Shown: positions 44,876 to 53,530 of the stretch, piece after piece
How positions within the stretch are numbered: the stretch's first letter is position 1
Layout of the letters: each line of letters opens with the position of its first letter
Assembly (NCBI GenBank): GCA_021845665.1
Contig: JAJZVO010000010.1
Location: forward strand, 30,386 to 94,385
Source: Bacteroidota bacterium
Lineage (GTDB): Bacteria; Bacteroidota; Ignavibacteria; Kryptoniales; JAKASW01
Length of the DNA: 64,000 nucleotides
Direction: 5' to 3'
Position numbers and translations under genes: made by a program
The notes under the pieces: generated by a model
Seen by the model: only the letters and a program-made list of their open reading frames with translations
Told to the model about the DNA's origin: nothing
Database searches by the model: none

Positions 44876-47800
44876 ATGAAAAGACTCTTTGTTGCCCTTG
44901 CGGTCTTGTTCTTCACCGGGACGGCGTTCGCGCAGTCACCGGAGCTGATCCAGTGGGCGAGATCGCATTGGGGAAACGCGCTCTATACGCGCTTCGGAAT
45001 TCAGAACGGCAACCGGGTTGGACTCTCTTTTCGCAACGACGGATCCATCGCAGGCTTGAACGCGAACGACCTCCGCGGCTACTGGCCCTATCCGGCAACA
45101 AAGGACAGCTACGTCGGAGATATCACGCCACTGGTCGGAGTACAACTCCCGGTCAGGGACTATTTCGGTACCGACAAACCGGACACAATACATTCGGTCA
45201 CTATCGCGAAAGGACCGAGGAACGGTCAGGACGCGAAACTTGATCCGACTTCCGGGGCTTTCGAAGGCTTTGAACCCGAACCCGGCTACGTCAACCTCGA
45301 CCAGGATACCGTAGCGATGAGCCAGGTCCCGAACAGCTGGCCGCCTTTCTGGCCAGACCACCCGTCATGGAGGGATCCTGCCACCGGTAAGGCTTTATGG
45401 GACGGATATTTCGGGAAGGGCGTTTTCAACGCGGACGAAGAGAGCTATTTCGTTATGGACGATGCTTCGGACAGCAGCGTCCAGCAGCGAACGCGAGAAA
45501 TGTTCATACCCGACTCGACCGACTCGTCAAGAAAAGGAATCGGAATAGTCGTCGCAGTTCGCGGGATGCAGTGGTCCCAGATCCAAGCGCAGGATGTCGT
45601 GTTTTGGCTGTACGATATCACAAACATTAGTACAACCACCTACAACAAGAGCGTGTTCGGTGTTATCATCGGAACCTGTAGCGGTGCCTACGCCAACAAC
45701 GGCGACTACACCCCCTGCCAGGATCTCCTCGGATATTTCGATCTAAACAACAACATCGCCTACAGCTGGTTGGCGAACGATAATAATACTGCGAGAGGAT
45801 TCATCCCGCTAAGTCAGGTCCTCCCCGGTGTCCGTAGCACCGTAGGCTACGTTGGTTACGCTTATCTTGAAAGTCCGGGAAATCCATACGACGGGATCGA
45901 TAATAACAACAGCAACGAAGATCCAAGCGCTCCTGTCTTCTCGTCGGGCGATTTCCAGTTTAATTCCGGCAGCAATACCTATGTCGCTACACGAACTCTT
46001 TCCATAAACGATCCGGGCACAAATCCGAACTGGCCGAACGATAAGATCGCACTCATCACACCGACCACGGAAACCATTACGGAGGCCGGAACGGTTCCAT
46101 TCCAGGTGGTCAAATATGTTAGATCGATCGTTCTCCTTGACACTCTTCTCAAGAGTTCCACGGATACGGTGACGGTCTATTCGATGGGTAAGCCGTACAG
46201 GATATACGATGGCGAGACGCTTACCCAGGTCCCGAACGATGGCCATGATGATCTGTTGAACGGCTTGATCGATGAGAATTATCAATTGGACTACGAGAGA
46301 GTGTTCAAAGACCAGAATGGCAATGTGATCAGGCAGGACATAAGGCCGCTCGCGTACAGGGACTACCTGACGGGAACAGGACTCGATAACACAATGATAG
46401 ATAAGGCAAGGGACAGTGGTCCCGGCCATGAAGTAACTTCGTGGGTCCCCAATTACAATGCTCCCATCGATCCCGTCACCGGCAAGCACCCTGGGATTCT
46501 GGCGGCTCACTGGTCCGGCGATGAGAACGGAAACTGGAACAAGCAATATGACGACTATGAGGGCGATGGGATTCCCACGGACAACATCGGCGAACCTCAC
46601 TTCGATCAGACGGACGTCGAGGAATCAGATCAGCTTGGACTGACCAGCTTCAGCTATTTCACGGTTTCAGGCTCGCCGAACATGAGTAACAGCGAAGTAA
46701 TGTGGAACCTGATGACACCAGGTTACTTCGACGTGATCCCTGACGTGCCGGAAGCGGGAAATTTTGCGTTTGCTTCCGGTTACTTCCCGATGCCACCGCT
46801 CCATACGGAAAGATTTTCTATGGCGCTGGTGTTCGGGGCGGACAGCTCGACACTCTTCCAGAACAAACAGATAGTTCAGGATATTTACAACAACAATTAC
46901 AATTTCACAAAGGCTCCTCCGAAGCCGCATCTCATAGCAATACCCGGCGACCATAAGGTGACTCTCCTCTGGGACAGCACCGCTGAGCATTTCAGGGATA
47001 CTTCGATCCAGGATACATCCCAGCAGCATACATTCGAAGGATACAAGATTTACCGCTCTACCGATCCGGGTTTCACCGAAGGAGGCGGACAGGCCATAGC
47101 AACATACGATCTTGTAGACGGCATTCGTGGTTACTTCCTTCCTCAGACGCAAACGCTTGCGGATCTTCCACGATACTATCTCGGTAATGACATCGGGCTG
47201 GTCCACACCTTCGTCGACAGCGGATTACAGAACGGACAAGGCTATTATTACGCGGTTACTTCCTATACGAAGGGAAATGCGTCTGAGAATATATATCCCG
47301 CTGAATGCTCAAAGTTCGTGACCCTCGACGCGGAAGGCGTACCCCATTGCGATGTCAATGTAGCTTATGTTACCCCGCAGGCACCGATGGCCGGCTATAT
47401 GCCTGCAAACGGCGGTTCCATCTATCATGAAACACCAACTTACGGTACGGGCTCGGTGGATTTGCAGATCGTGAATCCCCAGGCTTTGAGGACGATCGAC
47501 GGCCATGTCTTCAATATTACTTTCAGTGATACTTCCGTGTCTTATACGCCGCAAAACCAGTCGAAGACCGCCACCTATCTCCACGACACACAGTCTTACA
47601 CGGTTACCGATGTGACGGCGGGCGATACTCTGATTGCAAACGCGCCAATAGATCAGCTGGGTGAGCAGCCGCCTTTGTTTGACGGGATGCGGGCGACATT
47701 CAACAATGACAGCACACAGCTTGCAACTTCCGATTCCTCATTCGGATGGAACTCGCCAGCTCTCGCAAAGGCCTATCCTTACGAAGCAGGCGTCTTCACT

Positions 47801-48547
47801 CTCGGAGGACTCCTTCCCAGCACTTACGACCCTTCAGATTACCAGCTGGTCTTCAGCCAGAATGTCGGGGTCGATACCTCCACGGCTGTTCCTGCGGATG
47901 GACTGACGGCCCAGCCCGTAAACTTCAGGATAAAGAATCTCACGACGGGAGGCTATGCCAAGTTTGCCTATGCCCAGGTGGTCAATGACCTCCTTTCTCC
48001 TCCGACGAAAAATCTCGTCATCATAATCATCCCGAGTTTCACGAACGGAAAGCCGAACTTCGGTTGGTATGTCAGCTTCAAAGGCGATACTACGATTCAG
48101 CTACCGAGCAGCAACACCGCTACTTTCAACTTGCTGACGGACAAGCCGTTCAGGAAAGGGGATGTGTTTTCCTTCAAGGCTCACTCGGATTCGTTGAACA
48201 AGTCGCTCGCGGAGAACCAACTCGGTATGATCAGGGTGGTGCCTAATCCGTACGTCGCAGCTACGACGCAGGAGCTTCCTCTGCCTCCGGGAATAAACAG
48301 CGGCCGCGGGACGAGAAAAATTACGTTCATACATCTGCCCGCCAACAGTACTATCTACATTTTCGACGCCGCAGGTCAGCTCATCAGAAAGCTTACGATG
48401 CCCCCCGGTCAGGATATAGCTAACGGTGCGGTGAATTGGGATCTCAGAACGAGTGATAACCTGTCGGTGGCTTTCGGCGTTTACTTCTACTTGGTAGACG
48501 CGCCGGGAGTCGGTCAAAAGTACGGCAAAATAGCGATCATAAAGTAG
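44876..48547 (+). CDS. Very large exported surface protein of unknown function
   Basis: A 1223-residue protein with signal peptide (MKRLFVALAVLFFTGTAFAQ); AGAGG 8 bases before ATG 44876. The long N-terminal region has no recognised catalytic motif but has aspartate-rich, calcium-binding-looking loops (GIDNNNSNEDPSA, DDYEGDGIPTDN). A fibronectin type III-like domain follows (IAIPGDHKVTLLWDS ... FEGYKIYRSTDPGF, about 685-830). The end (VVPNPYVAATTQEL ... ITFIHLPANSTIYIFDAAGQ ... GVYFYLVD ... IIK) resembles a divergent T9SS type-A sorting domain. It sits 17 bases after the TonB receptor and directly before a PorV-like gene. I infer a surface glycan-capture partner of the receptor, in the place SusD normally takes, but no homology to SusD is visible. 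Confidence 0.75.
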   Translation: MKRLFVALAVLFFTGTAFAQSPELIQWARSHWGNALYTRFGIQNGNRVGLSFRNDGSIAGLNANDLRGYWPYPATKDSYVGDITPLVGVQLPVRDYFGTDKPDTIHSVTIAKGPRNGQDAKLDPTSGAFEGFEPEPGYVNLDQDTVAMSQVPNSWPPFWPDHPSWRDPATGKALWDGYFGKGVFNADEESYFVMDDASDSSVQQRTREMFIPDSTDSSRKGIGIVVAVRGMQWSQIQAQDVVFWLYDITNISTTTYNKSVFGVIIGTCSGAYANNGDYTPCQDLLGYFDLNNNIAYSWLANDNNTARGFIPLSQVLPGVRSTVGYVGYAYLESPGNPYDGIDNNNSNEDPSAPVFSSGDFQFNSGSNTYVATRTLSINDPGTNPNWPNDKIALITPTTETITEAGTVPFQVVKYVRSIVLLDTLLKSSTDTVTVYSMGKPYRIYDGETLTQVPNDGHDDLLNGLIDENYQLDYERVFKDQNGNVIRQDIRPLAYRDYLTGTGLDNTMIDKARDSGPGHEVTSWVPNYNAPIDPVTGKHPGILAAHWSGDENGNWNKQYDDYEGDGIPTDNIGEPHFDQTDVEESDQLGLTSFSYFTVSGSPNMSNSEVMWNLMTPGYFDVIPDVPEAGNFAFASGYFPMPPLHTERFSMALVFGADSSTLFQNKQIVQDIYNNNYNFTKAPPKPHLIAIPGDHKVTLLWDSTAEHFRDTSIQDTSQQHTFEGYKIYRSTDPGFTEGGGQAIATYDLVDGIRGYFLPQTQTLADLPRYYLGNDIGLVHTFVDSGLQNGQGYYYAVTSYTKGNASENIYPAECSKFVTLDAEGVPHCDVNVAYVTPQAPMAGYMPANGGSIYHETPTYGTGSVDLQIVNPQALRTIDGHVFNITFSDTSVSYTPQNQSKTATYLHDTQSYTVTDVTAGDTLIANAPIDQLGEQPPLFDGMRATFNNDSTQLATSDSSFGWNSPALAKAYPYEAGVFTLGGLLPSTYDPSDYQLVFSQNVGVDTSTAVPADGLTAQPVNFRIKNLTTGGYAKFAYAQVVNDLLSPPTKNLVIIIIPSFTNGKPNFGWYVSFKGDTTIQLPSSNTATFNLLTDKPFRKGDVFSFKAHSDSLNKSLAENQLGMIRVVPNPYVAATTQELPLPPGINSGRGTRKITFIHLPANSTIYIFDAAGQLIRKLTMPPGQDIANGAVNWDLRTSDNLSVAFGVYFYLVDAPGVGQKYGKIAIIK

Positions 48548-49573
48548 ATGAGGCCGCAAATGAAATTAAAGACGTTAGCTGCAGCCGTGGTGATTTTGCT
48601 AAGCGCGGCACAGGCATTTTCTCAGAATAAAGTCGGCACAACCGCGGCCCCTTTCCTCGGGATCGCCGCAGGCCCGCGAGCCGTAGGCATGGGGGGAGCT
48701 TTTACCGCGGTAGCAAACGACCCGTCTGCCCTCTATTGGAATCCCTCGGGTATCGCCAGAACCGGCCAGACCGCTTTCCTCCTCGAACACACAGACTACC
48801 TGGTCGGGACAAGCTATAACTATTTTGCAGGAGTCGTCGCTATCGATCAGGACGACGCGATCGGACTTGCGGTGACAGAGCTCGATTACGGAAGCGACCT
48901 GGTTACGACGGTCTCGCAACCCAACGGGACGGGGGAGACCTGGAGCGCGAGCGACTGGGCTGTGGGTCTCACCTACGCCAGAAATCTAACAGATAGGTTC
49001 TCTATCGGAGGAACCGCGAAAATGATAATGCAAAACATCTGGCACGAGTCGGCAACCGGCTGGGCCCTCGATGCGGGCGTCCTGTATATAACGCCGTTCA
49101 ACAACATGAAAATCGGAATGGACATCGCCAATTTCGGTACCGATATGTCGATGGGAGGGACGGACCTTCTGGTATCGTACGATCCTTCCCCTTCGATGGC
49201 GGGTAATAACAAGAACATACCGGCCGAATACTATACAAATTCATACCCCCTTCCTCTTTTCTTCCGTGTAGGCCTGGCGATGGATGTAGTCCATTCACGC
49301 GAGAACCGGCTGACGCTCGCGGTGGACGCAGTCCACCCGAGCAATGAGCTCCAGAGCATGAATGTCGGTGCCGAGTACGCATGGCACAAATTCCTGTATC
49401 TTCGGGCCGGGTATAAATCCCTTTTCCTCCCAAACAGCCAGGAAGGACTCACGTTGGGCGTCGGCATAAGGTACGAGGTCTCAATGAATCTGAGACTCAA
49501 GCTCGATTATGGTTACGAGAATTTCGGTCTGCTGAAAAACCTTCAGGAATTTTCACTGACTATCGGAGTGTAA
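48548..49573 (+). CDS. PorV/PorQ-like outer-membrane barrel of the type IX system
   Basis: A 341-residue protein with a signal peptide (about residues 5-24), then the family opening VGTTAAPFLGIAAGPRAVGM followed by GGAFTAVANDPSALYWNPSG, and repeated amphipathic strands ending FSLTIGV. This is the PorV/UPF0164 type; PorV in Porphyromonas is the outer-membrane shuttle that carries T9SS substrates from the translocon to the attachment complex. The ATG follows the previous stop with no gap (an alternative ATG is 12 bases further). Being embedded among T9SS cargo genes, it may be a cargo-dedicated shuttle and not the general one, which is inference. Related FadL-like barrels are the alternative. 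Confidence 0.82.
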   Translation: MRPQMKLKTLAAAVVILLSAAQAFSQNKVGTTAAPFLGIAAGPRAVGMGGAFTAVANDPSALYWNPSGIARTGQTAFLLEHTDYLVGTSYNYFAGVVAIDQDDAIGLAVTELDYGSDLVTTVSQPNGTGETWSASDWAVGLTYARNLTDRFSIGGTAKMIMQNIWHESATGWALDAGVLYITPFNNMKIGMDIANFGTDMSMGGTDLLVSYDPSPSMAGNNKNIPAEYYTNSYPLPLFFRVGLAMDVVHSRENRLTLAVDAVHPSNELQSMNVGAEYAWHKFLYLRAGYKSLFLPNSQEGLTLGVGIRYEVSMNLRLKLDYGYENFGLLKNLQEFSLTIGV

Positions 49574-49693
49574 TTTGAAGTTCTTTTGTCTGATGAAGCT
49601 CTTGAATTTGAAAGAATCCCGCCCGCGCGCAACTCTGGATTCATACGACGGAGCATTCTCACAAGTACAACTAACAACCAAAAGGAGGTAAAC

Positions 49694-51217
49694 ATGAGAC
49701 ACAAGGCTAAGGCTTTCTGCATCGCGCTTGTCGCAATGCTGATGAGTGTCCCATTGGCGTATGCCCAGAACCCGGTTACGTTCCAGATGAACATGAAATA
49801 CCAGGCTCTGAGCGGTCTCTTCAATATCAGCACCGATAGTGTCGAAGTTCGCGGTTCATTCAACGGGTGGGGCGGGTACACCGGTTTGATGACCAAGAAC
49901 TCCAGCGACACGATCTACACGGTTACCATCGACATGCCAGATTCTCTGGTCAATGACACCCTGCAGTACAAATTCGTTGAGACCCACGGCGGAATAGACA
50001 ACTGGGAGAGCACTGTACCGAGCCCGAATATCGGAGGCAACCGATGGTTCAAGCTGGTGTCCGGTGGACAAACGCTCCCGGTGACCTATTTCAATATGGA
50101 TAGCGTTGTCGACGTGCAGGCCAATCTTACTTTCACCGTCAACATGTCGTTCATGGAACAGACAGGATACTTCCAGCCCGACAGCGGCGACAAAGTCTTC
50201 CTGCGCGGAGACGTCATCCCCGGTGGTTGGGGACCCGGAACCGAGATGATGGAGAACCAGCTGGAACCCGGCTACTACTCGGCGAACGTCAACGTGATCT
50301 CCACACCGAACGATACCACGGGTTATAAGTACTTCATTCAAACCACAAGGACTGCGGCTCCCCTTCCTCCGAACGGTGGATGGGAAGAAGGCCCTCACGG
50401 CGCGAACTACCCCCTCATCTTTACCGGGAGAGACAGTACTTTACCGACAAGGTTTTTCGACGGTATCACTGGAGTTCTGAAGACACCGGTGACTGTGATC
50501 TTCTCAGTGAACATGGAGCACGCCATCGACGCCATCACTGGTAAGCCCTTCCCGTCGATTGACAGCGTTGTCCTCGGCGGAAGTGAGCCGCCTCTGTCGT
50601 GGTTGTATGGCCAGACATGGGCGGATTCCATGCATTCGCTTGTGCTTTACGATGACGGCACGCACGGCGACCTCAAGGCAGGCGATTCGATTTACTCCGG
50701 CACATTCACATTCCCGAAAGGCTCCGTCAACAAGGTGTGGTTCATGTACAGCGCGTTCTACCACCCCGGCTATCCTTCGACGGGGATCGAGCAGAACGAG
50801 GAGAATACGACTGACAACTTCGATAACCATCAGATGCTCCTCCCGGATTCTGCCGGCACCGCGCCGATCAGACTCACCACGAACATTTTCGGCAATTATC
50901 TCGATACCACGACGGTTCTCACGGCGGTGAAAAGTCTTCCGAAACCGATTCCGCAGACCTTTACGCTCGACCAGAATTATCCGAATCCTTTCAACCCCAC
51001 AACGATGATTCGATATTCGGTCCCGAGAGCTGCTCAGGTTTCGCTGACGATATATAATGTCCTCGGTGAAAAGGTGGCGACACTTTACAGCGGTATGCAG
51101 AGAGCCGGCACCTATGAGGTGAACTTCAACGCCGACAGGTTTGCCAGCGGAGTCTATTTCTATCGGCTGGAGGCGGGAAGATTCACCAGCACCAGGAAAA
51201 TGATGCTGCTAAAGTAA
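49694..51217 (+). CDS. T9SS surface carbohydrate-binding protein with three beta modules
   Basis: A 507-residue protein. ATG 49694 has a perfect AAAGGAGG 5 bases upstream; the longer open frame is not needed. After the signal peptide (MRHKAKAFCIALVAMLMSVP) come three beta-sandwich modules: about 25-145 (VEVRGSFNGWGGYTG, YKFVE, like CBM20/48 starch-binding domains), about 146-260 (LTFTVNMSFMEQTG, VFLRGDVIPGGWGPG), and about 265-405 (VTVIFSVNMEHAID, HGDLKAGDSIYSGTF). A T9SS type-A tail follows (DQNYPNPFNPTT ... YNVLGEKVATL ... MMLLK). No catalytic motif is visible, so it most likely holds alpha-glucan at the cell surface. It is the last gene before a strong hairpin, ending the operon. Confidence 0.82.
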   Translation: MRHKAKAFCIALVAMLMSVPLAYAQNPVTFQMNMKYQALSGLFNISTDSVEVRGSFNGWGGYTGLMTKNSSDTIYTVTIDMPDSLVNDTLQYKFVETHGGIDNWESTVPSPNIGGNRWFKLVSGGQTLPVTYFNMDSVVDVQANLTFTVNMSFMEQTGYFQPDSGDKVFLRGDVIPGGWGPGTEMMENQLEPGYYSANVNVISTPNDTTGYKYFIQTTRTAAPLPPNGGWEEGPHGANYPLIFTGRDSTLPTRFFDGITGVLKTPVTVIFSVNMEHAIDAITGKPFPSIDSVVLGGSEPPLSWLYGQTWADSMHSLVLYDDGTHGDLKAGDSIYSGTFTFPKGSVNKVWFMYSAFYHPGYPSTGIEQNEENTTDNFDNHQMLLPDSAGTAPIRLTTNIFGNYLDTTTVLTAVKSLPKPIPQTFTLDQNYPNPFNPTTMIRYSVPRAAQVSLTIYNVLGEKVATLYSGMQRAGTYEVNFNADRFASGVYFYRLEAGRFTSTRKMMLLK

Positions 51218-51265
51218 TGTTCCTCCAAGTCTGACCGGCCGGGCTAACGGAACGGTTGACTTATC

Positions 51266-51306
51266 GTGCAGGTCCGCTTGCTGCGGACCTGCACGGCTTG
51301 TTCTTC
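51266..51306 (+). terminator. Strong hairpin ending the glucan operon
   Basis: Perfect 12-base stem GTGCAGGTCCGC (51266-51277) / GCGGACCTGCAC (51283-51294) with a 5-base loop, followed by GGCTTGTTCTTC. It lies 48 bases after the stop of the carbohydrate-binding protein. The T tract is interrupted, but the stem is the strongest in the window. Confidence 0.75.
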
Positions 51307-51433
51307 AAACAAGGATGTTATTTCACAAAACTTCTACGGCGAGAATCTCGGCAACCATATCCTTTTCCGCTGGCGCCGGTAGTCTCACTTCACAAATACC
51401 TTGCGACCGTATTTTGCAAATTTGAAATCTGTA

Positions 51434-53530
51434 ATGAAAGCGACGACTCACAAAAACACTTCAATTACTATCGCGGCGTTTTTCACGCTGCTGCTGCTCG
51501 GGAGCTTCCCCGTGATGGCGCAGCAGTCCGCCGCTTATGTGGGGGTTGATCAGGGAAAGTGGTTTTCATCTGTTTCGACGGACAAGGCGCGATACTCGCC
51601 GCTCGAGCCAGCGGAGTTTAAGGTTGCTTTCCGGCAGCCTGCTAATGGTAAGACACTCGTAATTGCTTACGAGCATCTCGACAGCCTCGTGGGGAGCGAT
51701 ACTCTGACGGTCCAAAACGCCGACAGCATTTCCTGGAACTGGCAAGTCCCGGGCATCGACTACCGCGGCTATATTGCCAGGATATTTCTATACGATTCCG
51801 GTACCCTCCTCGATTACACAGACATCGGACTCGATGTCTCTTCAAACTGGAGCAAGTTCCCGAGATACGGTTTCCTGTCGAGCTATCAAAGTCTCCCTCA
51901 GGAAGAAATCGACAGCACGATTTCCGTTCTGAACCGGTACCACATAAACGGGCTCCAATTCTATGACTGGCAGTACGAGCACAATCAGCCCCTGGCAGGA
52001 ACCGTTCAAGACCCAAGCCCGTCGTGGAACGATATCGCCAACCGCACGAATTACCTTTCGACTGTGGAGGGCTACATCGAGGCCGCGCATCAGAAAGGCA
52101 TGAAGGCGATGAATTACAACCTCTTGTACGGTGCCTACGGTAATGCGGACCAGGACGGCGCAAGCGATTCATGGCGCCTGTTCCAGGACCCGAATCACCA
52201 ATCCCCGGAATTCTACCAGCTGCCGAGCGGTTGGGCAAGCAACCTTTACGTCATGGACCCGGGTAATCAGGACTGGAGAGACTACATCTTCGCACAGGAA
52301 CGTAAAGCTTACCTTGCCATCCCGTTCGATGGATGGCATGTCGATCAACTCGGCTATCTGGGACAGGTTTGGAACTACGCGGGACAGCCTGTTAACCTGA
52401 CGGACACGTTTGCATCTTTCCTTTCCCAGGCGAAATCGCAATTGAACGTGGATCTTGTCATGAACGCGGTCGAGCAGTATGGTCAGCAGCAAATCGCCCA
52501 GGCCCCCGTCGATTTCCTTTACACCGAGGTGTGGGATCCCGATAGCACATATGGCGATCTCGTGAAAATCATAAGCGACAACTCCACCTACAGTCAGAAT
52601 CGGCTCAGCACGGTTCTTGCCGCGTACATGGATTATAATTTGTCGAGCGGTTACTTCAACACCCCCGGTGTGCTCTTTACCGATGCCGTGATATTTGCCG
52701 CTGGCGGCGACCACCTCGAACTGGGCGAACACATGCTGTCGAATGAATACTTCCCATCCGCAAAGCTTTCTATGACTGATACTCTGAGCAGTGACCTTGT
52801 CTATTATTATGATTTCATGGTCGGTTATGAGAATTTGCTGAGAGATAAAGAAACGGTGGTCTCTTTGCCCCTATCTGCAGAGATTGGATCGATTTCACTG
52901 GCTCTCTCGCCGCAGCCGACGCGCAGATCAGTCTGGAGCCAGGTCACGACGAAGAGCAATCTTGTCATTCTGAACCTGGTCAACTTTACCAATGCAAATT
53001 CTATGGCCTGGCGCGACAGGTACGGTACGCAAACATATCCGGACACTCTTTCGGAAATCAGGTTTATTTTTTCTGAGACTACCAGGATAAGGAATATCTG
53101 GACGGCTTCACCCGATTTCTACGGCGGGTCTCCTGTAAGCATTCCTTTCATGCAGTCGGGGAACACCGTCTCGTTCACATTGCCGAGTCTTCTATATTGG
53201 AGCATGGTAGTAGTACAACTGGATACGACAATAACCTCTGTCAACGGCGGGCAAAACGGCCTTCCGAAAAGTTTCTCGCTGGAACAAAACTTTCCCAACC
53301 CTTTCAACCCGGCGACAGAAATCGATTACCGGCTCGCTGCCGCGGGGCACGTCACGCTTAAGGTGTATGATGTCCTCGGAAGAACCGTCGCGACGCTCGT
53401 CGATGGAAGGGAGGAGGCGGGCGGGTATTCGGTGACATTCAATGCCGGCGGCCTGCCCAGCGGGGTTTATTTTTACAGGCTTATCGATGGAAGCTATTCA
53501 AGAATAAGAAAAATGCTTTTGCTTAAATGA
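51434..53530 (+). CDS. T9SS-exported dextranase-type enzyme, GH66
   Basis: A 698-residue enzyme. ATG 51434 starts a signal peptide (TSITIAAFFTLLLLGSFPVM then AQ). An N-terminal Ig-like domain (SPLEPAEFKVAF) leads to a GH66 barrel: PRYGFLSSYQ, HINGLQFYDWQYEHN, KGMKAMNYNLLYGAYG, nucleophile-type Asp304 in GWHVDQLG and acid/base-type Glu365 in LYTEVWDPD, then a C-terminal beta domain. The chain ends with a T9SS type-A domain (EQNFPNPFNPATEI ... YDVLGRTVATL ... MLLLK). GH66 comprises endo-dextranases and cyclo-isomaltooligosaccharide glucanotransferases, both acting on alpha-1,6-glucan. The dextran-type substrate is the sharpest clue to what this locus degrades. Its stop overlaps the next start by ATGA. 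Confidence 0.87.
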   Translation: MKATTHKNTSITIAAFFTLLLLGSFPVMAQQSAAYVGVDQGKWFSSVSTDKARYSPLEPAEFKVAFRQPANGKTLVIAYEHLDSLVGSDTLTVQNADSISWNWQVPGIDYRGYIARIFLYDSGTLLDYTDIGLDVSSNWSKFPRYGFLSSYQSLPQEEIDSTISVLNRYHINGLQFYDWQYEHNQPLAGTVQDPSPSWNDIANRTNYLSTVEGYIEAAHQKGMKAMNYNLLYGAYGNADQDGASDSWRLFQDPNHQSPEFYQLPSGWASNLYVMDPGNQDWRDYIFAQERKAYLAIPFDGWHVDQLGYLGQVWNYAGQPVNLTDTFASFLSQAKSQLNVDLVMNAVEQYGQQQIAQAPVDFLYTEVWDPDSTYGDLVKIISDNSTYSQNRLSTVLAAYMDYNLSSGYFNTPGVLFTDAVIFAAGGDHLELGEHMLSNEYFPSAKLSMTDTLSSDLVYYYDFMVGYENLLRDKETVVSLPLSAEIGSISLALSPQPTRRSVWSQVTTKSNLVILNLVNFTNANSMAWRDRYGTQTYPDTLSEIRFIFSETTRIRNIWTASPDFYGGSPVSIPFMQSGNTVSFTLPSLLYWSMVVVQLDTTITSVNGGQNGLPKSFSLEQNFPNPFNPATEIDYRLAAAGHVTLKVYDVLGRTVATLVDGREEAGGYSVTFNAGGLPSGVYFYRLIDGSYSRIRKMLLLK

